NCBI GenBank assembly: GCA_964399955.1
Contig: CAYNST010000140.1
Location: forward strand, 1 to 8,140
Source: CAYNST01 sp964399955
GTDB taxonomy: Bacteria; Pseudomonadota; Gammaproteobacteria; Pseudomonadales; Cellvibrionaceae
Length of the DNA: 8,140 bases
Direction: 5' to 3'
Made by a program: the position numbers and the translations under genes. Under the pieces are notes generated by a model that saw nothing but the letters and a program-made list of their open reading frames with translations, made no database searches and was not told the DNA's origin. Shown here piece by piece: positions 1 through 7,194 of this stretch (positions are counted from its first letter, which is position 1; the number at the start of each line of letters is the position of its first letter).

Positions 1-40
1 TAAGGGTTCCGGGCTGATTGTGCGGGCGGCTTTGCGGCCA

Positions 41-478
41 CTACGTCCGCCGCTCAAACAGAAGCTTGTGAATGAACACGCCCGCCGTCATCGCTGCCAC
101 AAACCCCAGTACGGGTAACAGCCCGGTGGTAATGGCGGCGAGGGCGGGCCCCGGGCATAGCCCGGCGATGCCCCAGCCCACGCCAAAAATTACCGCACCG
201 GCGATCAATCGGCCGTCAATGTCGCGTTTGGTCGGCAGATAGAACCTGTTCGCCAACAGCGGGTGCGGTCGTTTCAAAATGAAGTGAAAAGCAGGAATGG
301 TGACCAAGACAGCTCCGCCCATCACCAATGCCAGGGTTGGATCCCAATCACCGGCAAGGTCAAGAAAATTGAGCACCTTGGCGGGATTGACCATCTCGGA
401 AAGCGCAAGGCCGAACGCAAACAATACGCCCGAAATCAGAGACAGCGCCCATTGCGTCAAAGCGTTTGATGATCTCAT
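41..478 (-). CDS. YeeE/YedE-like membrane protein, C-terminal half type (DUF6691)
   Basis: A 145-residue integral membrane protein of the YeeE/YedE (DUF6691) family, members of which move thiosulfate or other sulfur compounds across the inner membrane. About four hydrophobic segments are visible (residues 10-28, 48-68, 91-112, 116-138). The family signature G-L-C-P-G-P lies at 106-111, with Cys108 as the likely sulfur-handling cysteine; SEMVNPAKVLNFLDL at 27-41 is also typical. The ATG start is preceded by GGGAG six bases upstream, inside the end of the preceding gene. The start lies one base after that gene's TGA, so translational coupling is likely. Full-length YeeE of E. coli has both halves in one chain; here each half is a separate gene. 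The family call is firm. The exact substrate is not visible in the sequence, and no sulfurtransferase or regulator gene is within view. Confidence 0.9.
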   Translation of the reverse strand: MRSSNALTQWALSLISGVLFAFGLALSEMVNPAKVLNFLDLAGDWDPTLALVMGGAVLVTIPAFHFILKRPHPLLANRFYLPTKRDIDGRLIAGAVIFGVGWGIAGLCPGPALAAITTGLLPVLGFVAAMTAGVFIHKLLFERRT

Positions 479-479
479 A

Positions 480-905
480 TCACGCTCCCAGCAGATGTCG
501 TGTGATGAAGGTGGTCAGGAAAGCCGATGCCAAAAATACCACGGTTGCCACCATTGAGCGCGGAGCAAGCCGGCCAATTCCGCAAACGCCGTGGCCGCTG
601 GTGCAACCGCTGCCAAGGCGGGTGCCAAAACCCACCAAAAGGCCTGCAAGCAACATCACCGGCCAGCCCACCTGCAGGTTGACCGGCAGGGGCTGGCCGG
701 TGATCAGCGGCCACATCAAGCCCCCCAGCAAGATGCCGACAATGAAAAAAGCTCTCCAGGCGACATCGCCTTGCACCGGCGTCAGCAGGCCGCCGTAGAT
801 ACCACTGATGCCGGCGATTCGCCCGGTGCCCCAAAGCATCAGCACGCTTGCAGCACCAATCAACATACCTCCGGCCAGGCCGGAGTATGGGGTAAATTCG
901 GTCAT
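480..905 (-). CDS. YeeE/YedE-like membrane protein, N-terminal half type
   Basis: A 141-residue inner-membrane protein, the partner of the downstream DUF6691 gene. Hydrophobic segments lie near residues 9-27, 49-70, 81-95 and 115-135. The diagnostic motif GSGCTSGHGVCG at 98-109 contains Cys101 and Cys108; in the characterised YeeE thiosulfate transporter, cysteines in this kind of motif relay the substrate through the pore. The ATG at 905 has GAGGG at 914-918, eight bases upstream, which supports the start. It is the first gene of a two-gene transcript read leftward from the promoter at 938-967. The pair probably forms one transporter by association of the two halves. Thiosulfate or a related sulfur compound is the expected cargo from family knowledge; this is inferred, not shown. 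Confidence 0.9.
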   Translation of the reverse strand: MTEFTPYSGLAGGMLIGAASVLMLWGTGRIAGISGIYGGLLTPVQGDVAWRAFFIVGILLGGLMWPLITGQPLPVNLQVGWPVMLLAGLLVGFGTRLGSGCTSGHGVCGIGRLAPRSMVATVVFLASAFLTTFITRHLLGA

Positions 906-937
906 GGCTTGAGCCCTCGTGGGTGTGATCCGGTTCT

Positions 938-967
938 TTTATAGGTGCTTATACCCGGTGTGTCTAA
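938..967 (-). promoter_or_regulatory. Probable sigma70 promoter of the YeeE/YedE pair
   Basis: On the minus strand TTAGAC (967-962) and TATAAA (943-938) are 18 bases apart, a fair sigma70 -35/-10 pair. Transcription would begin near 930, leaving a leader of about 25 bases with the GAGGG ribosome site. The plus strand shows TTATA-ggtgc-TTATA within the spacer and -10, a short direct repeat that could hold a regulator. No specific operator can be named. Confidence 0.5.
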
Positions 968-1053
968 GCGGGATCTACTCAAGTGGCGGCCATTCTGGCT
1001 GATGTTGGGCTTCTGAACTGAATGTGTTTCAGGTTTGATGTACCCGGTTTGTT

Positions 1054-2343
1054 TCAATCACGTGAAGATTGGTTCAGTGCAGCTAATTCTCCGCGGGCCC
1101 TGGCTTTACTGCCGTACACCCACTCAAACAGCGGTGAGGCCATCAGCGTGGTAACCACCGCCATCAGTACCAGAATTGAAAACAGCGCAGGCCCTATAAC
1201 CCCAGCCTGCAAGCCGATATTGATAATGATCAACTCCATCAAGCCGCGTGAATTCATAAGCGCACCCACCCCCAGAGCAGTGGCATTATCCTGCCCACAC
1301 AGGCGGGCAGCAGCCCAGCAGGCACCAAATTTAGCCAGGATTGATCCACTCAAAATCACTGCGGCAATCAGCAAAAGCTCCAGGCTGTTAACCATGGTCA
1401 ATTGCGTGTTGAGGCCGGAATAGGTAAAAAACATGGGCAGCAGCAGGACCACAGTGAAGGGTTCCAACAGCTCTTTAACGCGCTCAGCCAATGCTCCTCG
1501 TGGCATCACCGCACCCAGTAGAAAGCCTCCGAACACCGCGTGCAGGCCAATGGCGTCTGCCACAAAGGCACTTAGCATAAAAGCCATAAGTGTGCACGAC
1601 AACACCGTCGAACTCATGGGTTGACCCAGGCTTTGCTCGCGCGTGGCCATGCGGCCCAGGGGGGCCAGCAGGCGCGGTACAATCAGGATGAGGAAGGCCG
1701 CGAACGCCATGCCCCCGACTATGGCTGTTACCGCCACACCTGCACCCGCGCCAAAGCTGGCCAGCACTAGCGCCAGTACGCACCAAGCCGCCGCATCGTC
1801 TATAGCACCGGCGGACAACGACAAGGTGCCCAGGGCGGTGTGACTCAGCCCCCGTTCGTGAATGATTCTAGCCAACATCGGGAATGCGGTGATCGCAATG
1901 GCCGCTCCCATGAAAAGCGTTGCATCAAACCTGGACGCATCGGCAGAAAACAGCCCCGGCACGGTCAACAACCAAGGGGTGATCAACACGGCCACTACAA
2001 AAGGCGCTGCCATTCCCGATACGGATACCGCTACCGCCTTATGGAAATTGCTGCGAAAGTGGTCACTGCGAAAGCCCAGGCCAACCAGAAACATGTATAG
2101 GCCCACCCCCAGTTGTGCGCCCACATAAAGCGTGCCTCTTGATTCTTCCGGGAAGATTGTTTGCTGGAGCTCTGGAGTAAGAAGCCCAAACAGCGATGGG
2201 CCCAGAAGAACCCCGGCGATCATTTCTCCTACTACCTGAGGTTGGTGCAAATACTTGCGGCCGACCCAGCCCACCAGTCGGCAGGTGGCCAAAATAACGA
2301 ACAGTTGCAGGAAAAAGAGTACAGAGAGTTGCGCGACGGTCAT
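1054..2343 (-). CDS. CPA2-family cation/proton antiporter
   Basis: A 429-residue membrane antiporter of the CPA2 (Kef/NapA-like) family, expected to exchange K+ or Na+ for protons at the inner membrane. Visible hallmarks are QVVGEMIAGVLLGPSLFG at 36-53, the adjacent aspartates D182-D183 in GAIDDAAAWC (likely ion-binding site), GLHAVFGGFLLGAVMP at 266-281, and NSRGLMELIIINIG at 364-377. About 12-13 hydrophobic spans fill the length, and the chain ends soon after the membrane domain. There is no RCK/TrkA-N domain, unlike KefB and KefC of about 600 residues. The ATG at 2343 has GGGAA four bases upstream. It is divergent from the OxyR-like gene, and an ATAG-N7-CTAT element lies about 95-110 bases upstream of its start, so control by that regulator is plausible. 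Which cation it carries cannot be read from the sequence. Confidence 0.92.
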   Translation of the reverse strand: MTVAQLSVLFFLQLFVILATCRLVGWVGRKYLHQPQVVGEMIAGVLLGPSLFGLLTPELQQTIFPEESRGTLYVGAQLGVGLYMFLVGLGFRSDHFRSNFHKAVAVSVSGMAAPFVVAVLITPWLLTVPGLFSADASRFDATLFMGAAIAITAFPMLARIIHERGLSHTALGTLSLSAGAIDDAAAWCVLALVLASFGAGAGVAVTAIVGGMAFAAFLILIVPRLLAPLGRMATREQSLGQPMSSTVLSCTLMAFMLSAFVADAIGLHAVFGGFLLGAVMPRGALAERVKELLEPFTVVLLLPMFFTYSGLNTQLTMVNSLELLLIAAVILSGSILAKFGACWAAARLCGQDNATALGVGALMNSRGLMELIIINIGLQAGVIGPALFSILVLMAVVTTLMASPLFEWVYGSKARARGELAALNQSSRD

Positions 2344-2436
2344 GTTGTTCCCATAAGTGATCCCGGCAGGTCTATCAGCAGTTGACAGATGACGGGGAGC
2401 TTTTTAATTGGCAATGCGAGCCAGCGGACTTATGCA

Positions 2437-2451
2437 ATAGAATTTTTCTAT
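2437..2451. promoter_or_regulatory. OxyR-like binding element, antiporter side
   Basis: ATAG (2437-2440), seven A/T bases, then CTAT (2448-2451). The known OxyR tetramer site is four such tetranucleotides, ATAG-N7-CTAT-N7-ATAG-N7-CTAT, so this equals one dimer half of it. All eight key bases match, but the flanking sequence at the N7 step does not extend to a second half. It lies upstream of the leftward antiporter gene. The link to the neighbouring OxyR-like protein is inferred. Confidence 0.45.
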
Positions 2452-2553
2452 GAGCTGAGCACGGAAAGTGGCGGCCGCGATGGCTATGCAGCGCTCGTGG
2501 CCCGTGAAACGCGCATTTATAAGGGGAGTTGCTGTCCTGAACAATCAAAATGC

Positions 2554-2570
2554 GATAGATTATGACTATC
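2554..2570. promoter_or_regulatory. OxyR-like binding element, regulator side
   Basis: A perfect inverted repeat GATAG-attatga-CTATC. Its core ATAG-N7-CTAT (2555-2569) again matches one dimer half of the OxyR consensus, and the inner T of ATAG-n-T is also present. It ends 54 bases before the start codon of the OxyR-like gene, a typical place for autoregulation by a LysR-type protein. The two elements are centred 118 bases apart. No adjacent second half-site is seen at the required N7 spacing. Confidence 0.5.
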
Positions 2571-2583
2571 ACCAGCAGAAACA

Positions 2584-2599
2584 AGTGCCTGCAGGCACT
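2584..2599. repeat. Perfect 16-base palindrome in the leader of the OxyR-like gene
   Basis: AGTGCCTGCAGGCACT is fully self-complementary with no spacer. It lies between the OxyR-like element and the ribosome site of the regulator gene. It could be an operator for a second dimeric regulator, or an RNA hairpin. No T tract follows, so it is not a standard terminator. The protein that might bind it is unknown. Confidence 0.6.
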
Positions 2600-2624
2600 C
2601 ACAGCCTTAAATTGACAGGAAGCC

Positions 2625-3596
2625 ATGACACTCACCGAATTGCGCTACATTGTGGTGCTCTCACAAGAGCTAAATTTCCGCCGCGCGGCAGCAGTCTGCC
2701 ATGTCAGCCAACCGACTTTAAGCATTGCCGTTAAAAAATTGGAGGAGGAGCTTGGTGTTGCTCTGTTTGAGCGCGCCAAAGCACAGGTGCAGATCACTGC
2801 CGTAGGGCGTCAAATTGTGGAGCGCGCCCAGCGCATGCTGGAGCAGGCGGCAGATATTGCCGACCTTGCCAACAGCGGCCACAATCAGCTGGTCGGCCAC
2901 CTGTCGGTCGGCACGCTGCCCACTATCGGCCCTTACCTGTTACCACAGTTCATACCCTTGCTGAGCAAGCTTGCAGAGCAGATGCCGCTTTATGTGGATG
3001 AAGATTCGGCGATGGCACTGGGAAAAAAGCTGCGCCACGGCGACTTAGACGCGTTGATTGTCGCCTCGCCGTTCCACGAGCCCGATGTGGTCACCCAAAT
3101 ACTGTTTGATGAACCCTTTGTAGTGCTGATGCCTGCCAGACATGTTCTCGGTCAGAAAGCCTCTATTGAACCTGGAGATATGGATGCCAACGAAGTGCTG
3201 CTGCCCGCTGAGGGGCACTGCTTCCGCGAGCAGGTACTTAACGCCTTTCCTGGCTTGCGTGAAAAGGGCCGGCCGGGTAACCGGGCCAAGACCGCAGGCG
3301 GTAATTCGTTGGAAACCTTGCGCCATATGGTTGCCTCTGGTCTGGGTATCGCCATATTGCCGATGGCGGCGGCCCAGTCTCCACTCTACGCACCGCACCT
3401 GCTGATCACTCGCCCATTTGCCGAGCCTGCGCCGTCGCGGCAAATTATGCTGGCTTGGCGGGCAAGTTTCCCCCGCTACCAAGCTATTGACGTACTTCGG
3501 CGTGCAGTGCAGTCTTGTAGCCCTGCGTATTGGGGCTTTAGTACCGAACGCGACGCCAAGGCGCCGGGAGTTTTGGTGGATAACCGCGACTGGTAA
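2625..3596 (+). CDS. OxyR-like LysR-family transcriptional regulator, single redox cysteine
   Basis: A 323-residue LysR-type regulator closely resembling OxyR. The N-terminal winged helix-turn-helix covers about residues 1-60, with FRRAAAVCHVSQPTLS at 18-33, as in E. coli OxyR. The sensor domain contains TLPTIGPYLLPQFIP (97-111), LFDEPFVVL (160-168), and GNSLETLRHMVASGLGIAILP (226-246). The peroxidatic cysteine is present at exactly residue 199 (EGHCFREQ), but the resolving Cys208 of E. coli OxyR is Phe here. Other cysteines are Cys25 in the DNA-binding domain and Cys298 near the C-terminus. The tail is about 18 residues longer than E. coli OxyR. The ATG has AGGA four bases upstream. It is probably co-transcribed with the halogenase-family gene 46 bases downstream and divergent from the antiporter. 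Expected role: an activator or repressor responding to peroxide or another oxidant, with a changed disulfide mechanism. I give no symbol because it may not be the housekeeping oxyR. Confidence 0.92.
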   Translation: MTLTELRYIVVLSQELNFRRAAAVCHVSQPTLSIAVKKLEEELGVALFERAKAQVQITAVGRQIVERAQRMLEQAADIADLANSGHNQLVGHLSVGTLPTIGPYLLPQFIPLLSKLAEQMPLYVDEDSAMALGKKLRHGDLDALIVASPFHEPDVVTQILFDEPFVVLMPARHVLGQKASIEPGDMDANEVLLPAEGHCFREQVLNAFPGLREKGRPGNRAKTAGGNSLETLRHMVASGLGIAILPMAAAQSPLYAPHLLITRPFAEPAPSRQIMLAWRASFPRYQAIDVLRRAVQSCSPAYWGFSTERDAKAPGVLVDNRDW

Positions 3597-3642
3597 CCAG
3601 CTCTTGTCCGCTGCAACACCTAATCCGAGACAGCAAAGGCCT

Positions 3643-5145
3643 ATGCGTCCCATTGGTAAAATTATGATTGTTGGCGGCGGCACTGCTGGCTGGATGGCCG
3701 CAGCCATGCTCGCACAGCACTTGCAGCCCGCGCAGTGCGCCATCGAGTTGGTGGAGTCCCCCGAAGTGGGCACTGTCGGCATAGGCGAATCCACGGTGCC
3801 ACCGTTCGTCGGTTTGATCAATCGTCTGGGGATAGACGAAAAGGACTTTATGCGCGTCACCCAGGCGACTTACAAACTGGGGATTCAATTTGTTGACTGG
3901 CATCAGCGGAAATCCGCGTACTTTCATCCTTTTGGCGTGATTGGCAAACGCATGGGTGCCCATGACTTCTATCAATACTGGCTCAGGGCGCGCCAGTTTG
4001 GTGATGTGGCACCGCTGCAGGACTTTTCTCCCTGTGCAGTGATGGCGGCGAGCGGGCGCTTTTTTTTGCCAAGCGAGGCGCAAAATACGCCCATCGGTGG
4101 TGCAAGTTACGCCTATCATGTCGACGCAGCCCAGGTGGCCAACTATTTGCGCACCTACGCCCAGTCGCGGGGTGTCAGCGCAGTCAGCGGACGGGTCGTG
4201 AATGTCTGCCAGCGCCCCGACGGTCATATCGCGCAGTTACAACTGCAGGACGGGCGCCAGTTGTCGGGCGATTTTTTTATCGACTGCACCGGGTTTCGCG
4301 CGCTGCTGATCGATAAAACCTTGGGTTCACGCTTTGAAAGCTGGTCGCAATTCCTGCCATGTGATCGTGCCTTGGCGGTAAAAACCCAAACCCAGTCACC
4401 CATTCCACCCTATACCCGGGCGACCGCCAAACCCGCCGGTTGGTCCTGGAGTATTCCGCTGCAAAACAGGACGGGTCAAGGCTACGTGTATGCCAGCGCC
4501 TTCTGTTCGGACCAGCAGGCCCGCTCCACGCTACTGCGTGAGGTGGGCCGGAACCTGCTGGAGGAGCCGCGCCTGATCCCCTTTGATTGCGGTGTCAGAC
4601 CTGAGCCATGGCGCAAAAATTGTCTTGCGCTGGGGCTGGCCGCCGGGTTTGTCGAGCCGTTGGAGTCTACGGCCATTCATTTGATTGCTCGCGGAGTGGA
4701 TTTTTTCCTGCGCTATTTTCCCGACCGCGATTGCGACCCTTCACTGGTGCGCGAATACAATCGCCGAATGATGGCGGACTACCGCGAGGTGCGGGACTTT
4801 CTGGTACTGCACTATTGCACCAGTCAGCGGGACGATACACCATTCTGGCGCTGGTGCCGTACGATGCCTTTGCCGGATTCGCTGCGCGAGCGCATCGAGC
4901 TGTTTCAAGGCCACGGTGCACTGCGGGAAGGGGTTGATGAGTTGTTTCGCGCCGCCAGTTGGCAGTCGGTGTTTGAGGGCATGGGCATTCGGCCCATCAA
5001 ATACTGCCCCAGAATCCAGCATTTGCAGGCAGGCGAGTTGTCCACCAGCCTCGCCACCGCGCGTCAGGCTATACGTGGCATGGTCGGCAACCTGCCGACG
5101 CACGACGAGTATCTGCGCAGCCAGGGGCAAAGCGGCAGAACGTGA
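3643..5145 (+). CDS. Flavin-dependent tryptophan halogenase family protein
   Basis: A 500-residue protein of the flavin-dependent tryptophan halogenase family, which uses FADH2, O2 and halide to make a hypohalous species that chlorinates or brominates an aromatic substrate. The FAD-binding GGGTAGWMAA is at 11-20 and GIGESTVPP at 47-55. The catalytic lysine equivalent to PrnA Lys79 is Lys78 (TYKLGIQF), the hallmark WSWSIP is at 267-272, and EPLEST is at 338-343. PrnA itself has 538 residues. By hand alignment, the indole-stacking Phe-Trp pair of PrnA falls on Leu434-Phe435, so free tryptophan may not be the substrate. The frame is open upstream to 3418, but that would overlap the OxyR-like gene. 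The ATG at 3643, with AAAGG three bases upstream and just before the Rossmann motif, fits best. No flavin reductase gene or TonB receptor is in the window. The halogenated product is unknown. Confidence 0.9.
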   Translation: MRPIGKIMIVGGGTAGWMAAAMLAQHLQPAQCAIELVESPEVGTVGIGESTVPPFVGLINRLGIDEKDFMRVTQATYKLGIQFVDWHQRKSAYFHPFGVIGKRMGAHDFYQYWLRARQFGDVAPLQDFSPCAVMAASGRFFLPSEAQNTPIGGASYAYHVDAAQVANYLRTYAQSRGVSAVSGRVVNVCQRPDGHIAQLQLQDGRQLSGDFFIDCTGFRALLIDKTLGSRFESWSQFLPCDRALAVKTQTQSPIPPYTRATAKPAGWSWSIPLQNRTGQGYVYASAFCSDQQARSTLLREVGRNLLEEPRLIPFDCGVRPEPWRKNCLALGLAAGFVEPLESTAIHLIARGVDFFLRYFPDRDCDPSLVREYNRRMMADYREVRDFLVLHYCTSQRDDTPFWRWCRTMPLPDSLRERIELFQGHGALREGVDELFRAASWQSVFEGMGIRPIKYCPRIQHLQAGELSTSLATARQAIRGMVGNLPTHDEYLRSQGQSGRT

Positions 5146-5284
5146 CGGTATTACGGGCGCCTGGGCCGGTAATGCGGCAGGCCCTCAGTATCTGCCAACA
5201 GAGCTCCCACGACGGCGGCGACGGTATGGCTGGGGATGAACGCCGCAAGCCCGCCAAAAGCAATGGCCCCTAGATGGAGACACT

Positions 5285-7009
5285 ATGATTGCCGTTAACA
5301 CCCTACTGCTACTGGGCGGCTTGCTATTGCTGCTGTCTGTGCTCGCCAGTACGATATCAGCGCGCATGGGTGTGCCTCTGTTGGTGGTTTTCCTGGGGAT
5401 CGGCGTACTCGCGGGTGAGGAGGGGCCTGGAGGCATCGTCTTCGATGATTTTGATACCGCATTTCTGATCAGCAACCTGGCATTGGCCATCATCCTCCTG
5501 GATGGAGGCCTTCGCACTCGAATCGGTTCATTTCGGGCGGCGCTGGCGCCCGCAGGCGTTCTGGCTACTCTGGGAGTAGCGCTTACTGCGGGCATGCTGG
5601 GAGTATTCGCAACCTGGATTCTTGACGTCGACTGGCGGTATGGCCTTCTGCTGGGAGCTATCGTCGGCTCCACCGACGCGGCGGCCGTTTTCAACCTGCT
5701 GCGCAATAGTGGCGTCACCCTCAACGAGCGCGTGGGCTCAATTCTTGAGATCGAGTCGGGCACCAACGACCCGATGGCCATCTTTCTTGTCACACTCCTG
5801 CTGACACTGCTAACCGCCGAGACAGCCCTCGGCCCGCTGGACATGGTGCTGATCTTTATTCAGCAGTTTGGTATTGGCGCCCTGGTCGGGATAGGCTCCG
5901 GTTTTTTACTGGTTCGCTTGATGAATCGCCTTCGGCTGGCCGAAGGCCTTTACGCGCTGCTTATCGCCTCCGCTGGCGTGGTGACGTTTGGCGCAGCAAA
6001 TGAGATGGGCGGCAGCGGTTTTTTGGCAATTTACCTTGTCGGCCTTTGGGTTGGCAACGCCAATACACGGTCCGCAGAACCTGTTATGCAGGTGATGGAC
6101 GGCTTGGCGTGGCTTGCCCAGGCGGCCATGTTTTTGGTTCTGGGGTTACTGGTTACACCGACGGACTTGCTGCAGGTCCTGGTTCCAGCTCTTGTCATTT
6201 CCGGCGTACTGATTTTCATCGCCCGGCCAATGGCCGTGTTTCTCTGCCTCCTGCCTTTTCGCTTTGCCTGGCGGGAGCAAACGTTTATCGCCTGGGTAGG
6301 GCTTCGGGGCGCGGTACCTATCGTGCTGGCGGTATTTCCGGTGATGGCGGGCTTGCCTGGCTCAATGCTCTTGTTTGACGTTACCTTTGTGGTGGTGGGC
6401 GTCTCCTTGTTGCTTCAAGGTGCCAGCATACCCCTAGCTGCCAAAAAGTTGGGGCTGAGAGTTCCGAACGCGGCCGTCCCCCTGGAATCTCACCGGCTGT
6501 GGGCGGGCCGCGATGGCTCCCTGGAGGCCAGCGCCTTTCGTGTAGAGCCCGAATCTATCGCGGAGGGACGCAGTCTCGGCTCCCTTGGGGTGACAGGAGG
6601 CACCCAGCAATGCCTGTTACTGATCCGTAATCATCAGCGGCTTCCGCCCGAACCTGATACGGTGCTGCAGGTAAATGACGAGATCTGGTTGCTACTCCAA
6701 TCGGACGAGATTGACAGCGTTGCCCCGTTTTTTACCCGCGCACAGCGACGCGGCGCGCTGGCCAGCCATAACTTTTTCGGCGAATTCATCATTGATGCCG
6801 AGTCCCCGGCTGCGGATCTGGCTTTACTCTACGGCCTGTCGCTTTCCGAGTCAGAACGCTCGGGTTCTATTGCCCAAATGATGCTGAAACGACTGGGCAA
6901 GCAACTGGTTGTCGGCGATCGTCTTTCCTTTGGCGCTGTGCGCCTTACCGTGCGCTCCATGAAAGGCACCCATGTCACATCGGTTGGCTTGAAGATACTT
7001 GCAGGCTGA
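5285..7009 (+). CDS. nhaP2: K+/H+ antiporter NhaP2 (CvrA) family
   Basis: A 574-residue CPA1-family antiporter matching E. coli CvrA/NhaP2 (578 residues) along its whole length. The membrane domain (about 1-390) carries FLISNLALAIILLDGGLRT (60-78), GAIVGSTDAAAVFNLLR (124-140), the ESGTNDPMAIF motif with the ion-binding N161-D162, DGLAWLAQAAMFLVLGLLV (272-290), and AWVGLRGAVPIVLAVFPVM (336-354). A cytosolic RCK_C/TrkA-C-like domain follows at roughly 410-485, and a CorC/HlyC-type C-terminal domain begins near HNFFGEFIIDA (495-505). Such proteins extrude K+ in exchange for protons, with the cytosolic domains gating activity. The ATG at 5285 has GGAGA four bases upstream. It lies 139 bases after the halogenase-family gene with no clear terminator between, so read-through is possible. 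Residues and length look intact. Confidence 0.93.
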   Translation: MIAVNTLLLLGGLLLLLSVLASTISARMGVPLLVVFLGIGVLAGEEGPGGIVFDDFDTAFLISNLALAIILLDGGLRTRIGSFRAALAPAGVLATLGVALTAGMLGVFATWILDVDWRYGLLLGAIVGSTDAAAVFNLLRNSGVTLNERVGSILEIESGTNDPMAIFLVTLLLTLLTAETALGPLDMVLIFIQQFGIGALVGIGSGFLLVRLMNRLRLAEGLYALLIASAGVVTFGAANEMGGSGFLAIYLVGLWVGNANTRSAEPVMQVMDGLAWLAQAAMFLVLGLLVTPTDLLQVLVPALVISGVLIFIARPMAVFLCLLPFRFAWREQTFIAWVGLRGAVPIVLAVFPVMAGLPGSMLLFDVTFVVVGVSLLLQGASIPLAAKKLGLRVPNAAVPLESHRLWAGRDGSLEASAFRVEPESIAEGRSLGSLGVTGGTQQCLLLIRNHQRLPPEPDTVLQVNDEIWLLLQSDEIDSVAPFFTRAQRRGALASHNFFGEFIIDAESPAADLALLYGLSLSESERSGSIAQMMLKRLGKQLVVGDRLSFGAVRLTVRSMKGTHVTSVGLKILAG

Positions 7010-7165
7010 GGGGAATGCCGGTTAAAGGAAGAGCAAGCGTAACTGGTGGCCCAGCTTTAAGTGGTCTGGCATACGGAGGTTTACCGCAGCCCCTTGCTAA
7101 TCCCGAAGCTAGACTGCGCTGCATCACAGCTTTGCACAACCAATCTGGGCGGTGAGACCAACTGC

Positions 7166-7194
7166 TTGACTCGGTTAATGATAATGCGAATAAT
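7166..7194 (+). promoter_or_regulatory. Strong sigma70-type promoter of the response regulator gene
   Basis: TTGACT (7166-7171) and AATAAT (7189-7194) each match five of six consensus bases and are exactly 17 bases apart. A transcript would begin near 7201 and leave a leader of about 60 bases to the ATG at 7261. It is the best promoter in the window. A Fur-box-like sequence overlaps the spacer and -10. Confidence 0.65.

Noticed and set aside
1..40. Bases left of the DUF6691 gene
   Set aside because: A GC-rich stretch with weak stem potential overlaps the gene's end, but there is no clear terminator, and the neighbouring gene cannot be judged from 40 bases.
996..1006. Small hairpin GCCA-ttc-TGGC downstream of the CPA2 antiporter, considered as a terminator
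   Set aside because: The stem is four to six pairs with a wobble and there is no T run on the transcript side.
3418..3642. N-terminal extension of the halogenase-family frame
   Set aside because: It overlaps the well-supported OxyR-like gene by 179 bases, resembles no halogenase N-terminus, and the FAD motif should lie close to the start.
3045..3860. A 271-codon open frame on the minus strand
   Set aside because: It lies antisense to the OxyR-like gene and the start of the halogenase gene. Its protein has no recognisable domain and a biased, low-complexity composition typical of a frame opposite a GC-rich gene.
5163..5184. Hairpin GGGCC-N12-GGCCC after the halogenase-family gene, considered as a terminator
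   Set aside because: The stem is only five base pairs with a long loop and no T tract follows, so it cannot be called a rho-independent terminator.
5172..5273. A 33-codon ATG frame between the halogenase and NhaP2 genes
   Set aside because: No ribosome site, no recognisable sequence, and it is short enough to be chance.
5185..5844. A 219-codon open frame on the minus strand
   Set aside because: It is opposite the NhaP2 N-terminus; the product is rich in Ser, Arg and Pro with no domain, as expected for an antisense shadow.
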